A stretch of DNA of 36,914 nucleotides. Origin: Nanobdellota archaeon (GTDB lineage: Archaea > Nanobdellota > Nanobdellia > Woesearchaeales > GW2011-AR9). The stretch lies in NCBI GenBank assembly GCA_030697505.1, contig JAUYPX010000024.1, positions 1-36,914 of the forward strand. Reading direction: 5' to 3'. Shown here piece by piece: positions 36,789 through 36,914 of this stretch (positions are counted from its first letter, which is position 1; every line of letters begins with the position of its first letter). The position numbers and the translations under genes are program-made. Under the pieces are notes generated by a model that made no database searches, had not been told where the DNA came from, and saw only the letters and a program-made list of their open reading frames with translations.

Positions 36789-36830
36789 CCAGAAATCCCA
36801 CTGCTTTAGCTGTGGGATGAATGGCGTTAG
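36785..36830. mobile_element. IS200/IS605-like terminal hairpin
   Basis: ATCCCAC (36795-36801) pairs with GTGGGAT (36812-36818) around a loop containing GCTTTAGC. Outer arms CTAGCCA and TGGC..TAG extend the stem. The CCCAC-nn-GCTTTAGC-n-GTGGG pattern is that of imperfect palindromes at ends of IS200/IS605-family elements and at the 3' side of tnpB genes. No transposase is seen on the left, so this is either a left end of an element continuing to the right or a solo remnant. Confidence 0.55.
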
Positions 36831-36853
36831 CTTTTTCTATTTGAAAACATTCT

Positions 36854-36895
36854 ACTTTGCATGGCAAAGTGATGTGCCTCACCAGAGGAGGTGAG
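36854..36895 (+). promoter_or_regulatory. Two hairpins before the last start codon, the second hiding the ribosome binding site
   Basis: ACTTTGC and GCAAAGT (36854-36870) form a perfect stem around a 3-base loop. CTCACC (36878-36883) pairs with GGTGAG (36890-36895), extendable by GTG/CAC outside. The second stem contains part of the Shine-Dalgarno sequence of the ORF at 36900, so it could repress translation or act as a transposase-binding end. Confidence 0.5.
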
Positions 36896-36899
36896 ACAC

Positions 36900-36914
36900 A
36901 TGAATATTTACAAA
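36900..36914 (+). CDS. Start of an ORF running off the right edge, possibly transposon-encoded
   Basis: The last five codons read MNIYK after a near-perfect GAGGAGGTGA ribosome binding site. The product cannot be identified from five residues. Its position after an IS200/IS605-like hairpin suggests tnpA or tnpB. Confidence 0.45.

Noticed and set aside
1..36914. tRNA or rRNA genes
   Set aside because: I looked through the intergenic gaps and saw no TPsiC-like GGTTCRANYCC segment with matching acceptor arms; GGGTTCAAG near 13189 belongs to the hairpin element and lacks a tRNA fold around it.

Overview
The window looks like a piece of a DPANN archaeal chromosome, most like the Woesearchaeota/Pacearchaeota group; this placement is an inference from gene content and style. 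The archaeal evidence is direct: the archaeal S10-type ribosomal operon order with aIF1 and Rpp29 inside it, Nop5 and fibrillarin, replication factor C small subunit, aRF1, aIF5A, eL40, Sec61-beta, archaeal NAC, SecD/SecF, an archaeal-type RNase P RNA, TATA boxes in place of -35/-10 promoters, and many apparently leaderless genes.

Layout. Positions 1-7304 (minus strand) hold the ribosomal operon uL3-uL4-X2-uL23-X1-uL2-uS19-uL22-uS3-uL29-aIF1-Rpp29-uS17 (uS17 runs off the left edge). Two related non-ribosomal genes, X2 and X1, are inserted on either side of uL23. Divergent from the operon, across a repeat-bearing promoter region, is an AT-rich RelA/SpoT-type nucleotide synthetase gene. Next come the C/D sRNP genes nop5-flpA, an endonuclease/exonuclease/phosphatase-family gene, small proteins and a ferredoxin. 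Positions 12.1-15.1 kb form a surface block: two related lipoproteins and a lipoprotein metzincin, with a densely structured non-coding element between the lipoprotein genes. Positions 15.1-19.1 kb (minus) contain small unknowns, a HAD phosphatase, an AbrB/PIN toxin-antitoxin pair with a third zinc-finger gene, RFC small subunit, and a PRC-barrel gene followed by an unlisted 30-codon ORF. TraB-family, RNase P RNA, and a Sec61-beta/NAC operon with two helical unknowns follow, then a MinD-like ATPase. SecF-SecD-plus two 4-TM transporter halves (minus) face an ABC exporter and an AK6-type kinase (plus). The right end has aRF1, a zincin, aIF5A, eL40, a site-2 protease and a zincin fragment that stops exactly at an IS200/IS605-like hairpin.

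Functional themes are translation and ribosome assembly (r-proteins, aIF1, aIF5A, aRF1, RNase P, C/D sRNP, AK6), membrane targeting (Sec61-beta, NAC, SecDF, S2P) and the cell surface (lipoproteins, ABC exporter).

The most interesting signals are: (1) X1/X2, paralogous genes inside the r-protein operon whose GC-rich, adenine-poor segment, lectin-fold-like motifs and shared GC-rich boundary resemble diversity-generating retroelement target genes, although no reverse transcriptase or template is in the window; (2) the element at 13151-13369, with four 26-nt hairpins of identical 10-6-10 geometry and compensating arm changes, in two pairs of exact 30-nt period; (3) the RelA/SpoT synthetase with helically spaced upstream repeats; (4) a single symmetric TATA box placed 27 nt from the start codons of two divergent genes. 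All functions are read from sequence alone; no database search was possible.
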